Positions 14,979-23,685 of a DNA stretch of 39,127 bases are shown one piece after another. Position 1 is the stretch's first letter. Each line of letters starts with the position of its first letter. Position numbers and translations under genes: made by a program. Origin of the DNA: CAXNKG01 sp964202965 (lineage in GTDB: Bacteria > Acidobacteriota > Vicinamibacteria > Vicinamibacterales > UBA2999); the NCBI GenBank assembly GCA_964202965.1, contig CAXNKG010000030.1, positions 1 through 39,127 on the forward strand, given 5' to 3'. The notes beneath the pieces were generated by a model. It had not been told where the DNA came from. It ran no database searches and saw only the letters and a program-made list of their open reading frames with translations.

Positions 14979-17036
14979 ATGCCTGCTCGTCTTCCGGTTG
15001 CCGTGCTTCTGGCCTGTGCCGCCGCCACCGCGGCTGCCGCCCAGGTGACGTTCCGTGCCGAGGTCAACTACGTCGAAGTCGATGCCGTCGTGACCGACGC
15101 CGCGGGCCGCGTCGTCACGGACCTGACCCAGGCTGACTTCGAGGTGCTCGAAGACCGACGGCCCCAGAAGGTGACCGCGTTTTCGCTGGTGGACCTGCCG
15201 ATCGAGCGCGGGGTCCAGCCGCTGTTCGCCGGGGCGCCGATCGAGCCTGACGTCCAGACCAACACGGTTGTGAACGGGCGGATCTACCTGATCGTGCTCG
15301 ACGATCTTCACACGAATTTCACCAATACCCCGCGCGTCAGGCGCTTTCTCCGCGAGTTCATCGAGCGGAGCTTCGGCGCCAACGACCTGGCGGCGATCGT
15401 TCACACGAGCGGCCGGGCAACGGCGGGCCAGGAGTTCACGAACAACCGGCGTCTGCTGCTCGATGCTGTCGACCGGTTCATCGGCCGGCGGGTCCGTGCC
15501 GAGGCGCTGGAGATCGCCGATTCGCTGAACACGTCGCTTCGCGATCCGTCGAGCGACCGGGATCTGAAGCTGATGGATCCGCTCGAGATGGAGCGCGCCT
15601 ACAACGCACGGACGATGCTGACCGCCGTGCGGGATCTGGCGTCATTCCTCGAGGGCGTCCGCGGCCGGCGGAAATCGATGTTGCTTATCAGCGAGGGGAT
15701 CAGCTACGACGTCCACGACGTCATCAACAATGCGTCGGCCGGCATCATTCTTCAGCAGACGAACGAGGCCGTCGCTGCGGCGACCCGCGCCAACATGGCG
15801 ATTTACGCGATCGATCCCCGCGGGCTGGGTGGCTTCGAAGAGGGGATTGAGGCCAGCGGGAACCCGAGCGATGTGCTGCCGGGCGATTTCAATCTCCAGC
15901 GCACGCTGTTCAACTCCCTGCGGCTTTCACAGCAGAGTCTGCAGGTGCTCGCCGACGAGACGGGCGGCTTTGCCGCGATCAACCGCAACGACTTCACGGG
16001 CGCGTTCGAGCGGGTCGTTCGCGAGAACAGCACGTACTACGTCCTCGGCTACACCACCACGAACGATCGGCGCGACGGCCGCTTCCGCCGCATCGAGGTG
16101 CGCGTGACGCGACCGGGCCTGCAGGTCCGGTCGCGCCGCGGCTACGTCGCGCCGCGCGGACGCGCGCCGAACACGCGCCCTGCGGGCGGCGATCCGCTCG
16201 ATGCCGCGGTGGGCACGGCGCTTAACAGCCCGGTGCCGACGACGGGCATTCTGCTGACCGTGTCGGCCGCGGCGTTCAAGGGCACCGCGCCGAACGCGTC
16301 GGTGGCGCTGTCCGTCGAGATGCGCGCGGATGGGTTCACGTTTGCGGAAAAGAATGGGCTGCTGTTCGACCGCGTCGTCGTCGCCTTCTCGACGCTCGAC
16401 GGCAAGGGCGTCGTGCGGCCCGGCCAGAAGCATGTCCTGACGATGGAGATGACGCCGGCGACGGCGGCGGCCGCGCGGGAAAGGGGCATGCGGCTCCTCT
16501 CGGAAGTGCAGCTGCCGCCGGGGCGGTATCAGCTCCGCGTGGGGGCGGCGGAGGAGGGGGCGAACCGGTCCGGCAGCGGGTTCTTTGACCTCGATGTGCC
16601 CGATTTTCAGGCCGCCCCGTTTGCGATGAGCGGCGTCGCGGTGACGTCGGCCGCGGCGAGCGCCGCGCCCTCGGTGCGCGCGCAGGATCCGCTGCGAGAC
16701 GTGCTGCCGGGTCCGATGGCGGCGCTGCGTGAATTCGGCCGCAACGACACGGTCGCCTTGTTCGCCGAGTTCTACGAAAACGCCCGGAACGCCCCGGCGC
16801 ACAGCCTGGATCTCAGCGCCACCGTGCGAGCCGACGACGGCCGCACCGTATTCGAGAACCGCGAGCAGCGGTCCTCGGCCGATCTGCAGGGGCAGTCGGG
16901 CGGATACGGCTACAGCGTCCGGATTCCGCTGAGCGAGTTCGCGCCGGGTATATATGTGATTCGCGTGGAGGGACGATCGCGGGCATCAGGCGGAGATGTC
17001 GCCGCAGGTCGCGACGTGCTCATCAGGGTGAGATGA
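14979..17036 (+). CDS. Secreted VWFA-related domain protein (TIGR03436 type)
   Basis: A 685-residue exported protein. Residues 1-21 are a signal peptide ending AAAA|Q. The next segment, FRAEVNYVEVDAVVTDAAGR with DFEVLEDRRPQKVTAFSL, and the VWA-like domain (IYLIVLDDLHTN, later RRKSMLLISEGISYD, ANMAIYAIDPRGL and STYYVLGYTT) define the acidobacterial VWFA-related family; the metal-site motif is DDLHT rather than classical DxSxS. The second half is beta-rich with no clear domain. The role is unknown; family members are abundant in Acidobacteria. It stands alone, divergent from the M24 operon and convergent with the next gene. Confidence 0.88.
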   Translation: MPARLPVAVLLACAAATAAAAQVTFRAEVNYVEVDAVVTDAAGRVVTDLTQADFEVLEDRRPQKVTAFSLVDLPIERGVQPLFAGAPIEPDVQTNTVVNGRIYLIVLDDLHTNFTNTPRVRRFLREFIERSFGANDLAAIVHTSGRATAGQEFTNNRRLLLDAVDRFIGRRVRAEALEIADSLNTSLRDPSSDRDLKLMDPLEMERAYNARTMLTAVRDLASFLEGVRGRRKSMLLISEGISYDVHDVINNASAGIILQQTNEAVAAATRANMAIYAIDPRGLGGFEEGIEASGNPSDVLPGDFNLQRTLFNSLRLSQQSLQVLADETGGFAAINRNDFTGAFERVVRENSTYYVLGYTTTNDRRDGRFRRIEVRVTRPGLQVRSRRGYVAPRGRAPNTRPAGGDPLDAAVGTALNSPVPTTGILLTVSAAAFKGTAPNASVALSVEMRADGFTFAEKNGLLFDRVVVAFSTLDGKGVVRPGQKHVLTMEMTPATAAAARERGMRLLSEVQLPPGRYQLRVGAAEEGANRSGSGFFDLDVPDFQAAPFAMSGVAVTSAAASAAPSVRAQDPLRDVLPGPMAALREFGRNDTVALFAEFYENARNAPAHSLDLSATVRADDGRTVFENREQRSSADLQGQSGGYGYSVRIPLSEFAPGIYVIRVEGRSRASGGDVAAGRDVLIRVR

Positions 17037-17047
17037 GCGATACGCGC

Positions 17048-17074
17048 GGCGACGAGTGGAGGATACCCGTCGCC
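17048..17074. other. Stem-loop between convergent genes
   Basis: GGCGACG (17048-17054) pairs with CGTCGCC (17068-17074) across a 13-nt loop, with further outer pairing. It sits between the convergent VWFA and small secreted protein genes and could terminate transcription in both directions, but there is no T-run. Confidence 0.35.
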
Positions 17075-17096
17075 GCCGCGTGGGCCGATCGGCTCG

Positions 17097-17567
17097 CTAC
17101 ATCTTCCCAACCAGCGTCGGCTTGATCTCGCCGTTGGCGTGCGAGAACTGCCACTGGTTGCGGTTCATTCGGGGATCGGCCGGGGTTTCCAGCGTCACGG
17201 TAATCACTTCGCCTGGTGGCAGCGGGCGCGGATGGCGATAGCTGTCGCTCGGCAGCGGCCCGCCGGCGCGGTCGTACCAGAAGTCGTCCACCTTCAGCCC
17301 GGCGATCGGCCCGGTCGCCATGTTCTTGATCTGCATGGTGGTGATGACGAAGTCCTTACCGCCGACCTTGCCGCGCTTCACAACGGGTTTCGTGAAGTTG
17401 ATCTGGGCGACGCCGCGAACAGGGGCGACCAGGCGCGGCCTGGCGGTCTGGGCGGCCGGTGCCGCTGGCGACGCCGGGGTCGCGGGCTTCGGCGCCTGGG
17501 CCGCCGCCGTTGCTGCTGCTGCGAGGACGCCGGCCACGGCCAGCGTCGCGAATCTTTCAAACATCAT
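17097..17567 (-). CDS. Small secreted protein of unknown function
   Basis: A 156-residue protein with a signal peptide (MFERFATLAVAGVLAAAATA, cleavage after about AAAQA), an Ala/Pro-rich linker to about residue 45, and a beta-rich domain. The domain pattern, KDFVITTMQIKNMATGPIAG with VTLETPADPRMNRNQWQFSH, recalls the FxLYD/immunoglobulin-like proteins that handle extracellular ligands, but I do not recognise a named family. ATG at 17567 has a good ribosome-binding site (GGGAGGACC). A TATAAT lies about 44 nt upstream. It is transcribed alone, convergent with the VWFA gene. Confidence 0.75.
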   Translation of the reverse strand: MMFERFATLAVAGVLAAAATAAAQAPKPATPASPAAPAAQTARPRLVAPVRGVAQINFTKPVVKRGKVGGKDFVITTMQIKNMATGPIAGLKVDDFWYDRAGGPLPSDSYRHPRPLPPGEVITVTLETPADPRMNRNQWQFSHANGEIKPTLVGKM

Positions 17568-17611
17568 GATGAAGGTCCTCCCGGACGGGTACTCCCGTCA
17601 CGCGACTCGGC

Positions 17612-17617
17612 ATTATA
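17612..17617 (-). promoter_or_regulatory. Consensus -10 box upstream of the small secreted protein
   Basis: TATAAT on the minus strand, about 44 nt before the ATG at 17567, overlapping the spacer after the zinc-ribbon gene. The -35 (TGGAAC at 17 nt spacing) is weak. The leader between contains an ACGGG-AGTA-CCCGT hairpin. Confidence 0.45.
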
Positions 17618-17622
17618 TGGGT

Positions 17623-18084
17623 TTACATTTCGCCGTTCCAGTCCTCGGGCTCAGGGTTCGAGGACCGGAAGATTTCCAGGTGCCATTTGCCGCCGCCCCA
17701 CGGCTCGATGACTTCGGTCGCCACAACGTCGACGAGGATCTCGCCGAACGTTCGTCCCTCGGGGTCCCCTTCGAGGTGATACGCCTCTTCCTCCCACCCG
17801 AAGTTCGGGTAGAGCACCATCGTCAGGAACAGGTCGTAGCCATCGTCAACGACAATGATCTGGCCGCACGGCCGCTTGACCGTGGAGTGGTACACCAGGT
17901 ACTTCTCCGCGCTGTGCGCGCGGATGTAGCGCTTCAGGGCGAATTCGCGGGCGACGATCTCCTCGACCGCGATCTTCTTTTCCCAGCAGTCGCGGCAGTA
18001 GCGTTCCTCGCCGCGCGGTTCTGAGACGTCCTTGGCGCCGCACAGGGCGCACTTCGATTTGGCCACCGTGGACTTGCGAGCCAT
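17623..18084 (-). CDS. Zinc-ribbon protein of unknown function
   Basis: A 153-residue cytoplasmic protein. An amino-terminal zinc ribbon is formed by CALCGAKD and YCRDCWEKK (two CxxC pairs about 20 residues apart). The rest is an uncharacterised domain with VKRPCGQIIVVDDGYDLFLT and WEEEAYHLEGD, rich in acidic residues. I recognise no named family. ATG at 18082-18084 is chosen because a TAAGAT box lies 7 nt upstream with no Shine-Dalgarno, the leaderless pattern; GTG at 18111 would add nine residues. It follows glgP by 45 nt on the same strand. Confidence 0.72.
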   Translation of the reverse strand: MARKSTVAKSKCALCGAKDVSEPRGEERYCRDCWEKKIAVEEIVAREFALKRYIRAHSAEKYLVYHSTVKRPCGQIIVVDDGYDLFLTMVLYPNFGWEEEAYHLEGDPEGRTFGEILVDVVATEVIEPWGGGKWHLEIFRSSNPEPEDWNGEM

Positions 18085-18091
18085 GAAGTCA

Positions 18092-18097
18092 ATCTTA
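18092..18097 (-). promoter_or_regulatory. -10-like box of a putative leaderless promoter (zinc-ribbon gene)
   Basis: TAAGAT on the minus strand, 7 nt before the ATG at 18084, with no ribosome-binding site between. Confidence 0.4.
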
Positions 18098-18129
18098 GCG
18101 CAGCCTCGCACCTCCGAACCTTCGCACCA

Positions 18130-20253
18130 TCACTTGCCGACCACCTCCCCGAGGGCCGGCTGATACATCGTCTTCACGTATTCCTTGACCATCCGGCGCG
18201 CGCTGAACTGCGGCAGCACCGTCCGGATTGAGTGCTTGACGATTTTCAGCCAGCGCCGGGGAATGCCCCGGTCGTCGCGGTCGTAGAAGGCCGGGACCAG
18301 CTGTTCCTCGAGGATGGCGTAGAGCGCCTGCGCGTCCGCCCAGTCCTGCGCGCCGTGATCGTCCGGGTTGGCCTGCCCCTCGATCAGCCACCCGTTGGTC
18401 CCGGTGAAGCCTTCCGCCCACCAGCCGTCCCCGATGGACAGGTGCGGCGTGCCGTTGATGGCCGCCTTCATTCCGCTCGTGCCGCTGGCTTCGAGCGGTT
18501 TCCTCGGGTTGTTCAGCCAGACATCGCATCCCTGGACGAGGAAGTGGGCGAGGTGGAGGTCGTAGTCCTCGAGAAACGCGATGCGGCCGCCGAACTTCGG
18601 GTCGAGCGCCCGGTGGTAGATGCGCTGCAGGTGCTGTTTGCCGACATCGTCGGCCGGATGCGCCTTGCCGGCGAAGAGGATCTGGACGGGCCGCCCGTGC
18701 GCGCTGAGGATCCGGGCGAGCCGATCGGCATCCGAGAAGATCAGCTCGGGCCGCTTGTAGCCCGTAAACCGGCGCGCGAACCCGATCGTCAGCGCACTGT
18801 GATCGAGCATCGTGCCGGCGGCGACAATGCGCGAGGCGGCGCCACCCTCCTGCCTCCAGCGATTGCGGGCGCGCTCGCGGATGAACGTGAACAGGAACGC
18901 GCGCAGCGCCTGGCGCGCCTCCCAGAGCTCGGCGTCGGGAATGTCCATCACGCGCTGGCAGAATGCCGGGTCGTCGTGATGATCGATCCAGTCGGGCCCC
19001 AGGTGCTTCTCCAGGAGCGCGGCAATCTCCGACGACATCCATGTCGGGACGTGCACGCCATTGGTGACGAACCCGACGGGCAGCTGGTCCTGCGGCGTGT
19101 CGGGCCAGATCGGCTGCCACATCTGCCTGGTGACTTCCCCGTGGAGCCGGCTGACGCCGTTGACCGCCCCGGCGGTGCGCAGCGCCAGCGCGGTCATGTT
19201 GAACATCGGTCCGCCGCCGTTGTCGTACTGGGCGAGGCCGAAGAAGCGGTCCCGGTAGTCCCCGAGATCGCCCCACGCCCCGGCAAGATGGGTCTCGACC
19301 GTGTGGAAGGGGAAGGCGTCGTGGCCGGCGCTCACCGGCGTGTGCGTCGTGAACACGGTCGTGCGGCGCACCTGGTCGAGCGCCGCATCGAAGCTCGCGC
19401 CGCTTTCGCACAGGTCGCGGATGCGCTGGAGCGAGGCAAACGCGGCGTGTCCTTCGTTGAGGTGGTAGGCGTCCGGCCGGATGCCGAGCAGTTTCAGCGC
19501 CCGTACGCCGCCGACGCCCAGGAGGATTTCCTGCTGCACGCGGGTTTCGCGGTCGCCGCCGTAGAGGCGCGCGGAGAGGGCGCGGTCCCACGGGGCGTTT
19601 TCTTCCAGGTCCGTGTCGAGCAGGTAGAGCGTCACGCGCCCAGCGCGCACCTCCCACACCGACATGAGCACCGTCCGGTTTCCGAGAGGGACGGCGGTGA
19701 CGCAGGGCGAGCCGTCGGGCGTGACCGCTTTCCGGACGGGGGCGTCATCCCAGTTGAGCTTCTCGTAGATTTCCTGCTGCCAGCCCTCGGCCGACACTTC
19801 CTGATGGAAGTAGCCTTGCGGATACATGAACCCGACCCCGACGAGCGGGACGCCGAGGTCGCCGGCTTCCTTGCAGTGATCGCCGGCGAGCACCCCGAGG
19901 CCGCCCGCGTAGATCGGCAGCGACTGGTGCAGGGCAAACTCGGCGGAGAAGTACGCAATGGTCTTGCCCGTAAGTTCGGGACATTCGCGCTGGCACCAGG
20001 TGCCGCGCGCATCCCTGGCGGCCTCCAGCCTCGCGAGTGCCCGATCGTAGAGCGCGAGCCAGGCGGGATCCGCCAGCGCCCGATCGATGGCCTCCGGCGC
20101 GACGAGATTCAGCATCCGTACGGGGTTGTGCGACGTCTCGCGCCACAGCGGATAGTCGAGGCGCCTGAACACGTTCCGGGCGTCGGGCGTCCAACTCCAC
20201 CAGAGGTTGTGGGCAAGCTCGTCGAGGCGATTCAGATCGTGGCGCGGACTCAC
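18130..20253 (-). CDS. glgP: Alpha-glucan (glycogen/maltodextrin) phosphorylase, GT35
   Basis: A 707-residue phosphorylase of the TIGR02094 subgroup. It releases glucose-1-phosphate from alpha-1,4-glucans with pyridoxal phosphate. The leading DUF3417-like segment reads LDELAHNLWWSWTPDARNVF. Then come FSAEFALHQSLPIYAGGLGV, HLNEGHAAF, TTHTPVSAGHD, FVTNGVHVPTW, ARRFTGYKRPELI and the PLP-lysine region EASGTSGMKAAINGTPHLS. GTG at 20251-20253 is the start: AAGGAG lies 10 nt upstream and the protein then begins SPRHDLNRLDEL; a longer upstream reading is rejected. It is 7 nt after the dehydratase stop, so the two are cotranscribed. Confidence 0.93.
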   Translation of the reverse strand: MSPRHDLNRLDELAHNLWWSWTPDARNVFRRLDYPLWRETSHNPVRMLNLVAPEAIDRALADPAWLALYDRALARLEAARDARGTWCQRECPELTGKTIAYFSAEFALHQSLPIYAGGLGVLAGDHCKEAGDLGVPLVGVGFMYPQGYFHQEVSAEGWQQEIYEKLNWDDAPVRKAVTPDGSPCVTAVPLGNRTVLMSVWEVRAGRVTLYLLDTDLEENAPWDRALSARLYGGDRETRVQQEILLGVGGVRALKLLGIRPDAYHLNEGHAAFASLQRIRDLCESGASFDAALDQVRRTTVFTTHTPVSAGHDAFPFHTVETHLAGAWGDLGDYRDRFFGLAQYDNGGGPMFNMTALALRTAGAVNGVSRLHGEVTRQMWQPIWPDTPQDQLPVGFVTNGVHVPTWMSSEIAALLEKHLGPDWIDHHDDPAFCQRVMDIPDAELWEARQALRAFLFTFIRERARNRWRQEGGAASRIVAAGTMLDHSALTIGFARRFTGYKRPELIFSDADRLARILSAHGRPVQILFAGKAHPADDVGKQHLQRIYHRALDPKFGGRIAFLEDYDLHLAHFLVQGCDVWLNNPRKPLEASGTSGMKAAINGTPHLSIGDGWWAEGFTGTNGWLIEGQANPDDHGAQDWADAQALYAILEEQLVPAFYDRDDRGIPRRWLKIVKHSIRTVLPQFSARRMVKEYVKTMYQPALGEVVGK

Positions 20254-20260
20254 CCGTTCA

Positions 20261-21199
20261 CTACTCCTTGGATGCGCCGACGAGCGCGGCGAACACCGGC
20301 AAATCGATATTGCCGCCAGACACGATGGCAACGACCTTTCCGGTGACGCGGTCCGTCATCGCTGCGGCGATGGCGCACGCCGCGGCGCCCTCCGCAATCA
20401 CGTGACAGCGTTCAGCCGCCAGCTTCATCGCCGCCGCGATTTCGGCGAGGCTGACGACGATCGAGCCGGCCGCGAGGCGCGACAGGAGCGGCCACATGCT
20501 CGGCAGCACCGAGCGGCCGCCCGCGCCATCGACGAACGAGCGCTCCCACCCTTCGAATGTACTCGCACGGCCGCGGGCAAGGGAGATGGCAAACGGCGAG
20601 GCTGTTGCCGGCTCTGCCGCAAACACCCGGGCGCCGGGCCGCAGCGCCTTGACGGCCGAAGCCACGCCGGCGAGCAGGCCTCCACCGCCCACGGCGGCGA
20701 CTATGGTGTCCACGTCGGGCAGCGCCTCGACAATTTCGAGGCCGGCTGTCCCGTTGCCGGCCATGAACCGGTCGTCGTCGAAGGGGTGAATGAACGCGCC
20801 GGTCATCCGCTCCGACCCGTGCGTCTCGACGGTGCGCCAGCATTCCTCGTACGGCGCGGACACGATGCGCGCGTTGAGGCGGCGGAGGGCGTCCAGCTTG
20901 GTCGCCGGCGCGGTGTCGACCACCATCACGGAGCAGCGTACGCCGGCGCGGTGCGCCGCGTACGCGACGCCGAGCGCGGCGTTGCCGGCACTCACCGTCC
21001 ACACGCCCGCGGCGAGCTGGGCGGAGGGGATCGACCGGAGCGCATTCTGCGCACCCCGCAATTTGAACGAGCCGGTCGGCTGGAGCGACTCGAGCTTCAG
21101 GAACAGATTGTCGCGGAGTTGTACCAGAGGCGTTCGAACAACGGGGTCGTATATATGGCGCGCCGCGTCTTCAATATCGCTCAGGAAAATATCACGCAT
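20261..21199 (-). CDS. PLP-dependent threonine/serine dehydratase-like enzyme
   Basis: A 312-residue fold-type II PLP enzyme. It shows TPLVQL, the PLP lysine in GSFKLRGAQNAL, a ligand loop at SAGNAALGVAYAA (where threonine dehydratases usually have SSGNHAQG), the glycine-rich phosphate-binding VGGGGLLAG and the closing SGGN. It probably deaminates threonine or serine, or racemises serine; the Ala-rich substitution in the SxGN loop makes the substrate uncertain. ATG at 21199 is preferred over GTG at 21229; TACGAT about 20 nt upstream is a possible -10. It leads a two-gene transcript with glgP. Confidence 0.83.
   Translation of the reverse strand: MRDIFLSDIEDAARHIYDPVVRTPLVQLRDNLFLKLESLQPTGSFKLRGAQNALRSIPSAQLAAGVWTVSAGNAALGVAYAAHRAGVRCSVMVVDTAPATKLDALRRLNARIVSAPYEECWRTVETHGSERMTGAFIHPFDDDRFMAGNGTAGLEIVEALPDVDTIVAAVGGGGLLAGVASAVKALRPGARVFAAEPATASPFAISLARGRASTFEGWERSFVDGAGGRSVLPSMWPLLSRLAAGSIVVSLAEIAAAMKLAAERCHVIAEGAAACAIAAAMTDRVTGKVVAIVSGGNIDLPVFAALVGASKE
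20264..20269 (-). promoter_or_regulatory. Ribosome-binding site deciding the glgP start
   Basis: AAGGAG is formed by the last Lys-Glu codons of the dehydratase gene, 10 nt before GTG at 20253. The geometry is identical to that at the htrA/CYTH junction. Confidence 0.65.
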
Positions 21200-21379
21200 G
21201 CGGCCGCGGGCAGAGCCGGATCGTAGCACGCCGCCTCGCCCGGAAGGCCCGTTGATCGGTGGTATGCTGTGCGAGCCGCCCGACGCTGAGCCCGCCTACT
21301 GCGCATGTTCGGATCCGAACCTTCGGACTCCCATCTTCGCGCTCACGAGCCAGAGCTGAGGCCGCAGGAGGACAGGGTC

Positions 21380-21745
21380 ATGAGCCGCAAACTCTTCGTC
21401 GGGAACCTGCCATACGAGACCACGGAGCAGGACCTCGAAGCGTTGTTCGGGCAAGCGGGAGCAGTGGAAACGGTCACAGTCGTTCGCGATCGGATGACGG
21501 GGCGGGCCCGCGGGTTCGCGTTCGTGGAGATGGCCAACGACGAGGATGCGCAGAAAGCCACGACGCAGTTCAACGGCCACCAGATGGGGGGCCGCGCGCT
21601 CACGGTCAACGAGGCGCGTCCGGAAGCGCCGCGCGGCGGCGGTGGTGGATTCGGCGGCGGCAGCGATCGGGGCCGCGGCGGCCGTGGCGGCGGTGGTGGC
21701 GGCAGGGGCGGAGGCGGCGGCCGCCGCACCGACCCGCGCTGGTAA
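21380..21745 (+). CDS. Glycine-rich RNA-binding protein with one RRM
   Basis: A 121-residue single-RRM protein. RNP2 is KLFVGNL (residues 4-10) and RNP1 is RGFAFVEM (about 43-50). The tail after residue 80 is Gly/Arg-rich (RGG-like) and ends RRTDPRW. Such proteins bind single-stranded RNA and in several bacteria are linked to cold adaptation; the specific role here is unknown. ATG at 21380 follows AGGAGG at a good distance. The 150 bp upstream, shared with the divergent dehydratase, contain no other gene. Confidence 0.93.
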   Translation: MSRKLFVGNLPYETTEQDLEALFGQAGAVETVTVVRDRMTGRARGFAFVEMANDEDAQKATTQFNGHQMGGRALTVNEARPEAPRGGGGGFGGGSDRGRGGRGGGGGGRGGGGGRRTDPRW

Positions 21746-21762
21746 TCACGATGCACAATTAG

Positions 21763-21782
21763 GGGCCGGCGTCAGCCGGCCC
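21763..21782. other. GC-rich hairpin after the RRM gene
   Basis: A perfect 8-bp stem (GGGCCGGC / GCCGGCCC) with a GTCA loop 17 nt past the RRM gene stop. No T-run follows, so it may be a weak terminator or an mRNA 3'-end stabiliser before the next gene. Confidence 0.45.
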
Positions 21783-21823
21783 GACCTCCGCCTCAATGCG
21801 GATTGAACGCCTGGGAGTAAGGC

Positions 21824-22057
21824 ATGGCACGAAACGCGCGACCGACAGCAGCGAAACGCGAGCGCGAGAAAGCGCTGAGCGAGAAACGCAAGGAGAAGGC
21901 CGCCAAGCGGCTGGATCTGAAGCAGCGCAAGGAGGGCCAGGAGCGGCCCGCCGACGGCATCGATCCGGATATCGCGGATATCGTGCCCGGTCCTCAGCCG
22001 CTGGCCGACTGGCAGATCGACGAACAGGAACAGGAACAGGAACCGCAGGAACCGTAA
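21824..22057 (+). CDS. Small charged protein of unknown function
   Basis: A 77-residue protein, Lys/Arg-rich in its first half (AKREREKALSEKRKEKAAKR, probably one long helix) and acidic at the end (a run of EQEQEQEPQEP). ATG at 21824 has a clear purine-rich site (GGGAGTAAGG) upstream. It lies 78 nt after the RRM gene on the same strand and could be cotranscribed. No named family recognised; a nucleic-acid or ribosome association is only a guess from composition. The next 150 bp hold no gene or clear signal. Confidence 0.7.
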   Translation: MARNARPTAAKREREKALSEKRKEKAAKRLDLKQRKEGQERPADGIDPDIADIVPGPQPLADWQIDEQEQEQEPQEP

Positions 22058-22208
22058 GAGGCGCCCGCCATCCGGTTCGTCGTTCACAGCCAGTATCGGC
22101 CCGTGACATCGAGGTTGCCCCTCGGTGTGTGCCCGTCATCATCCCCATCGGCGTCGTTCCCGCGCGAAGCTGGGAATTGGAGCATGCACCGCCGATCGGG
22201 CAGGAATA

Positions 22209-23156
22209 GTGCCACTCACGTCAAAGCAGCCTTCGTGGACCGTCGACGCCACTGATTCCGGGTCGCGTCTCGACAAGTTCCTCGCCGCTCCGGGGCGGGT
22301 CGGGTCTCGCGGGCGGGTCGTCGAATACATCAGAAAGGGCAAACTCTTTCTGAACGGTGCCGAAGTGCGCCTGCGCGATGCCGGCCGTCTCGTGCATCAG
22401 GGCGACATGGTGCAGTACTGGGAGGACCGCCCCGGGAGCGCCCGCCGGCGTCGCGGCAGCCTCGCGGGCGGGTCGCTCGCGATCGTGTACGAAGACGATG
22501 ACGTCATCGTCGTCAACAAACCCGCGGGTCTGCTGACCGTTCCACTCGCGCAGCGCGAAGACGCGGCGTCGGTGCAGGGACATCTGGCCGTTCACCTGCG
22601 GACGCGGAAGCGCGCCCCTCTGGTTGTGCATCGGATCGATCGCGATACGTCTGGCCTCGTGGTGTTTGCGAAGAGCGCACGCGCGCAGGAGGCGTTGAAA
22701 GCGGAATTCGAGCGGCGCGAGCCGGAGCGGATGTATCTCGCCGTGCTGTACGGCCATCCGCGGCCGCCGCATGGCACGTGGCGCGATCATCTGAAGTGGG
22801 ACGCCAACGCGCTGCTTCAGAAACAGGCCCACCCGCGCGAGGAGCACGGCAAGGAGGCGATCAGCCACTATGCCGTCGTCGAGGACCTCGAGGGCGCATC
22901 GCTTGTCGAAGTGCGGCTCGAGACCGGCAAGCGGAACCAGATCCGGATCCAGGCGCGTCTGCACGGCCACATGCTGGTGGGGGAGCGGCTCTACGTCCAT
23001 GGCCCGGAGGAGCTGCGTCCGATTGCCTTTCCGCGCCAGGCGCTGCACGCGGCAAAACTTTCGTTCACCCATCCGCGGACGGGGCGGCTGATGGTGTTCG
23101 AAGCCCCACTACCGAGTGACCTGCTGGGGCTTATTTCGCGGTTGCGCACCTCCTGA
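22209..23156 (+). CDS. RluA-family 23S rRNA/tRNA pseudouridine synthase
   Basis: A 315-residue enzyme. Residues 10-65 form an S4 RNA-binding domain (GSRLDKFLAAPGRVG with VVEYIRKGKLFLNG). The synthase domain has YEDDDVIVVNKPAGLLTVP, the catalytic Asp in VVHRIDRDTSGLVVFAK, and the closing ETGKRNQIRIQARLHGHMLV. The target uridine cannot be read from sequence. GTG at 22209 is chosen: AGGAA precedes it and the S4 domain starts soon after; a longer upstream reading has no family-like sequence. Confidence 0.92.
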   Translation: MPLTSKQPSWTVDATDSGSRLDKFLAAPGRVGSRGRVVEYIRKGKLFLNGAEVRLRDAGRLVHQGDMVQYWEDRPGSARRRRGSLAGGSLAIVYEDDDVIVVNKPAGLLTVPLAQREDAASVQGHLAVHLRTRKRAPLVVHRIDRDTSGLVVFAKSARAQEALKAEFERREPERMYLAVLYGHPRPPHGTWRDHLKWDANALLQKQAHPREEHGKEAISHYAVVEDLEGASLVEVRLETGKRNQIRIQARLHGHMLVGERLYVHGPEELRPIAFPRQALHAAKLSFTHPRTGRLMVFEAPLPSDLLGLISRLRTS

Positions 23157-23174
23157 CATCGCACTGTCGCGGTC

Positions 23175-23203
23175 TGGACAGAGGCCCCGGCGCGATGCAC
23201 AAT
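23175..23203 (+). promoter_or_regulatory. Promoter of the first DUF6152-like/secreted pair
   Basis: -35 TGGACA (23175-23180) and -10 CACAAT (23198-23203) are separated by 17 nt. The expected start is near 23210, about 28 nt before the ATG at 23238, with GGAGG in the leader. Confidence 0.5.
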
Positions 23204-23237
23204 GGACCCGATTTTCAACGCGTTAGCTGGAGGCACT

Positions 23238-23657
23238 ATGGCATCTCGAGTTCTGGGCGGATTTCTCGTCGGCGGTCTGCTGCTCGCCGGGACGCCGGTC
23301 GCCGCGCATCACGCTGTTCAGGCGCAGTTCGACATCAACAAACCGGCGGTGACCATCAAGGGCACCCTCAAGAAGACCGAGTGGATTAACCCGCACGCCA
23401 AGCTGTTCATCACGGTCAAGAACGAGCAGACCGGCACAGCAGAGGACTGGGAGCTTCAGATGGCGGCGGCCAACCAGCTGCGCCGCAACGGCTTCCCCCT
23501 GTCGGCCCGCGGCGGCGCGAAGATTGGCGACCCGATCACGGCCACGGCGTTTGCCGCGCGCGACGGATCGACCACCGGCCTCCTGCGGTCGATTACATTT
23601 GCCGACGGCCGCACGTTCACGCGCGGCGTGTACGGCGAAGCGGACCTCGCGAAGTAA
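23238..23657 (+). CDS. Secreted DUF6152-like protein
   Basis: A 139-residue exported protein. The signal peptide runs to about residue 23 (VLGGFLVGGLLLAGTPVAA). The mature protein begins HHAVQAQFD, then VTIKGTLKKTEWINPHAKLFI. The initial His pair and the NPH motif are shared by the other two copies in this window (26551 and 32125) and may bind metal; that is inference. ATG at 23238 follows GGAGG by 4 nt; an upstream in-frame ATG lacks this. It is followed after 28 nt by the partner gene at 23686. Confidence 0.82.
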   Translation: MASRVLGGFLVGGLLLAGTPVAAHHAVQAQFDINKPAVTIKGTLKKTEWINPHAKLFITVKNEQTGTAEDWELQMAAANQLRRNGFPLSARGGAKIGDPITATAFAARDGSTTGLLRSITFADGRTFTRGVYGEADLAK

Positions 23658-23685
23658 ACGCCTGACGTGTTCTGGAGTGATGACG

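Noticed and set aside
21763..21782. Rho-independent terminator after the RRM gene
   Set aside because: The stem is strong but no T-run follows, so it is listed only as a hairpin.
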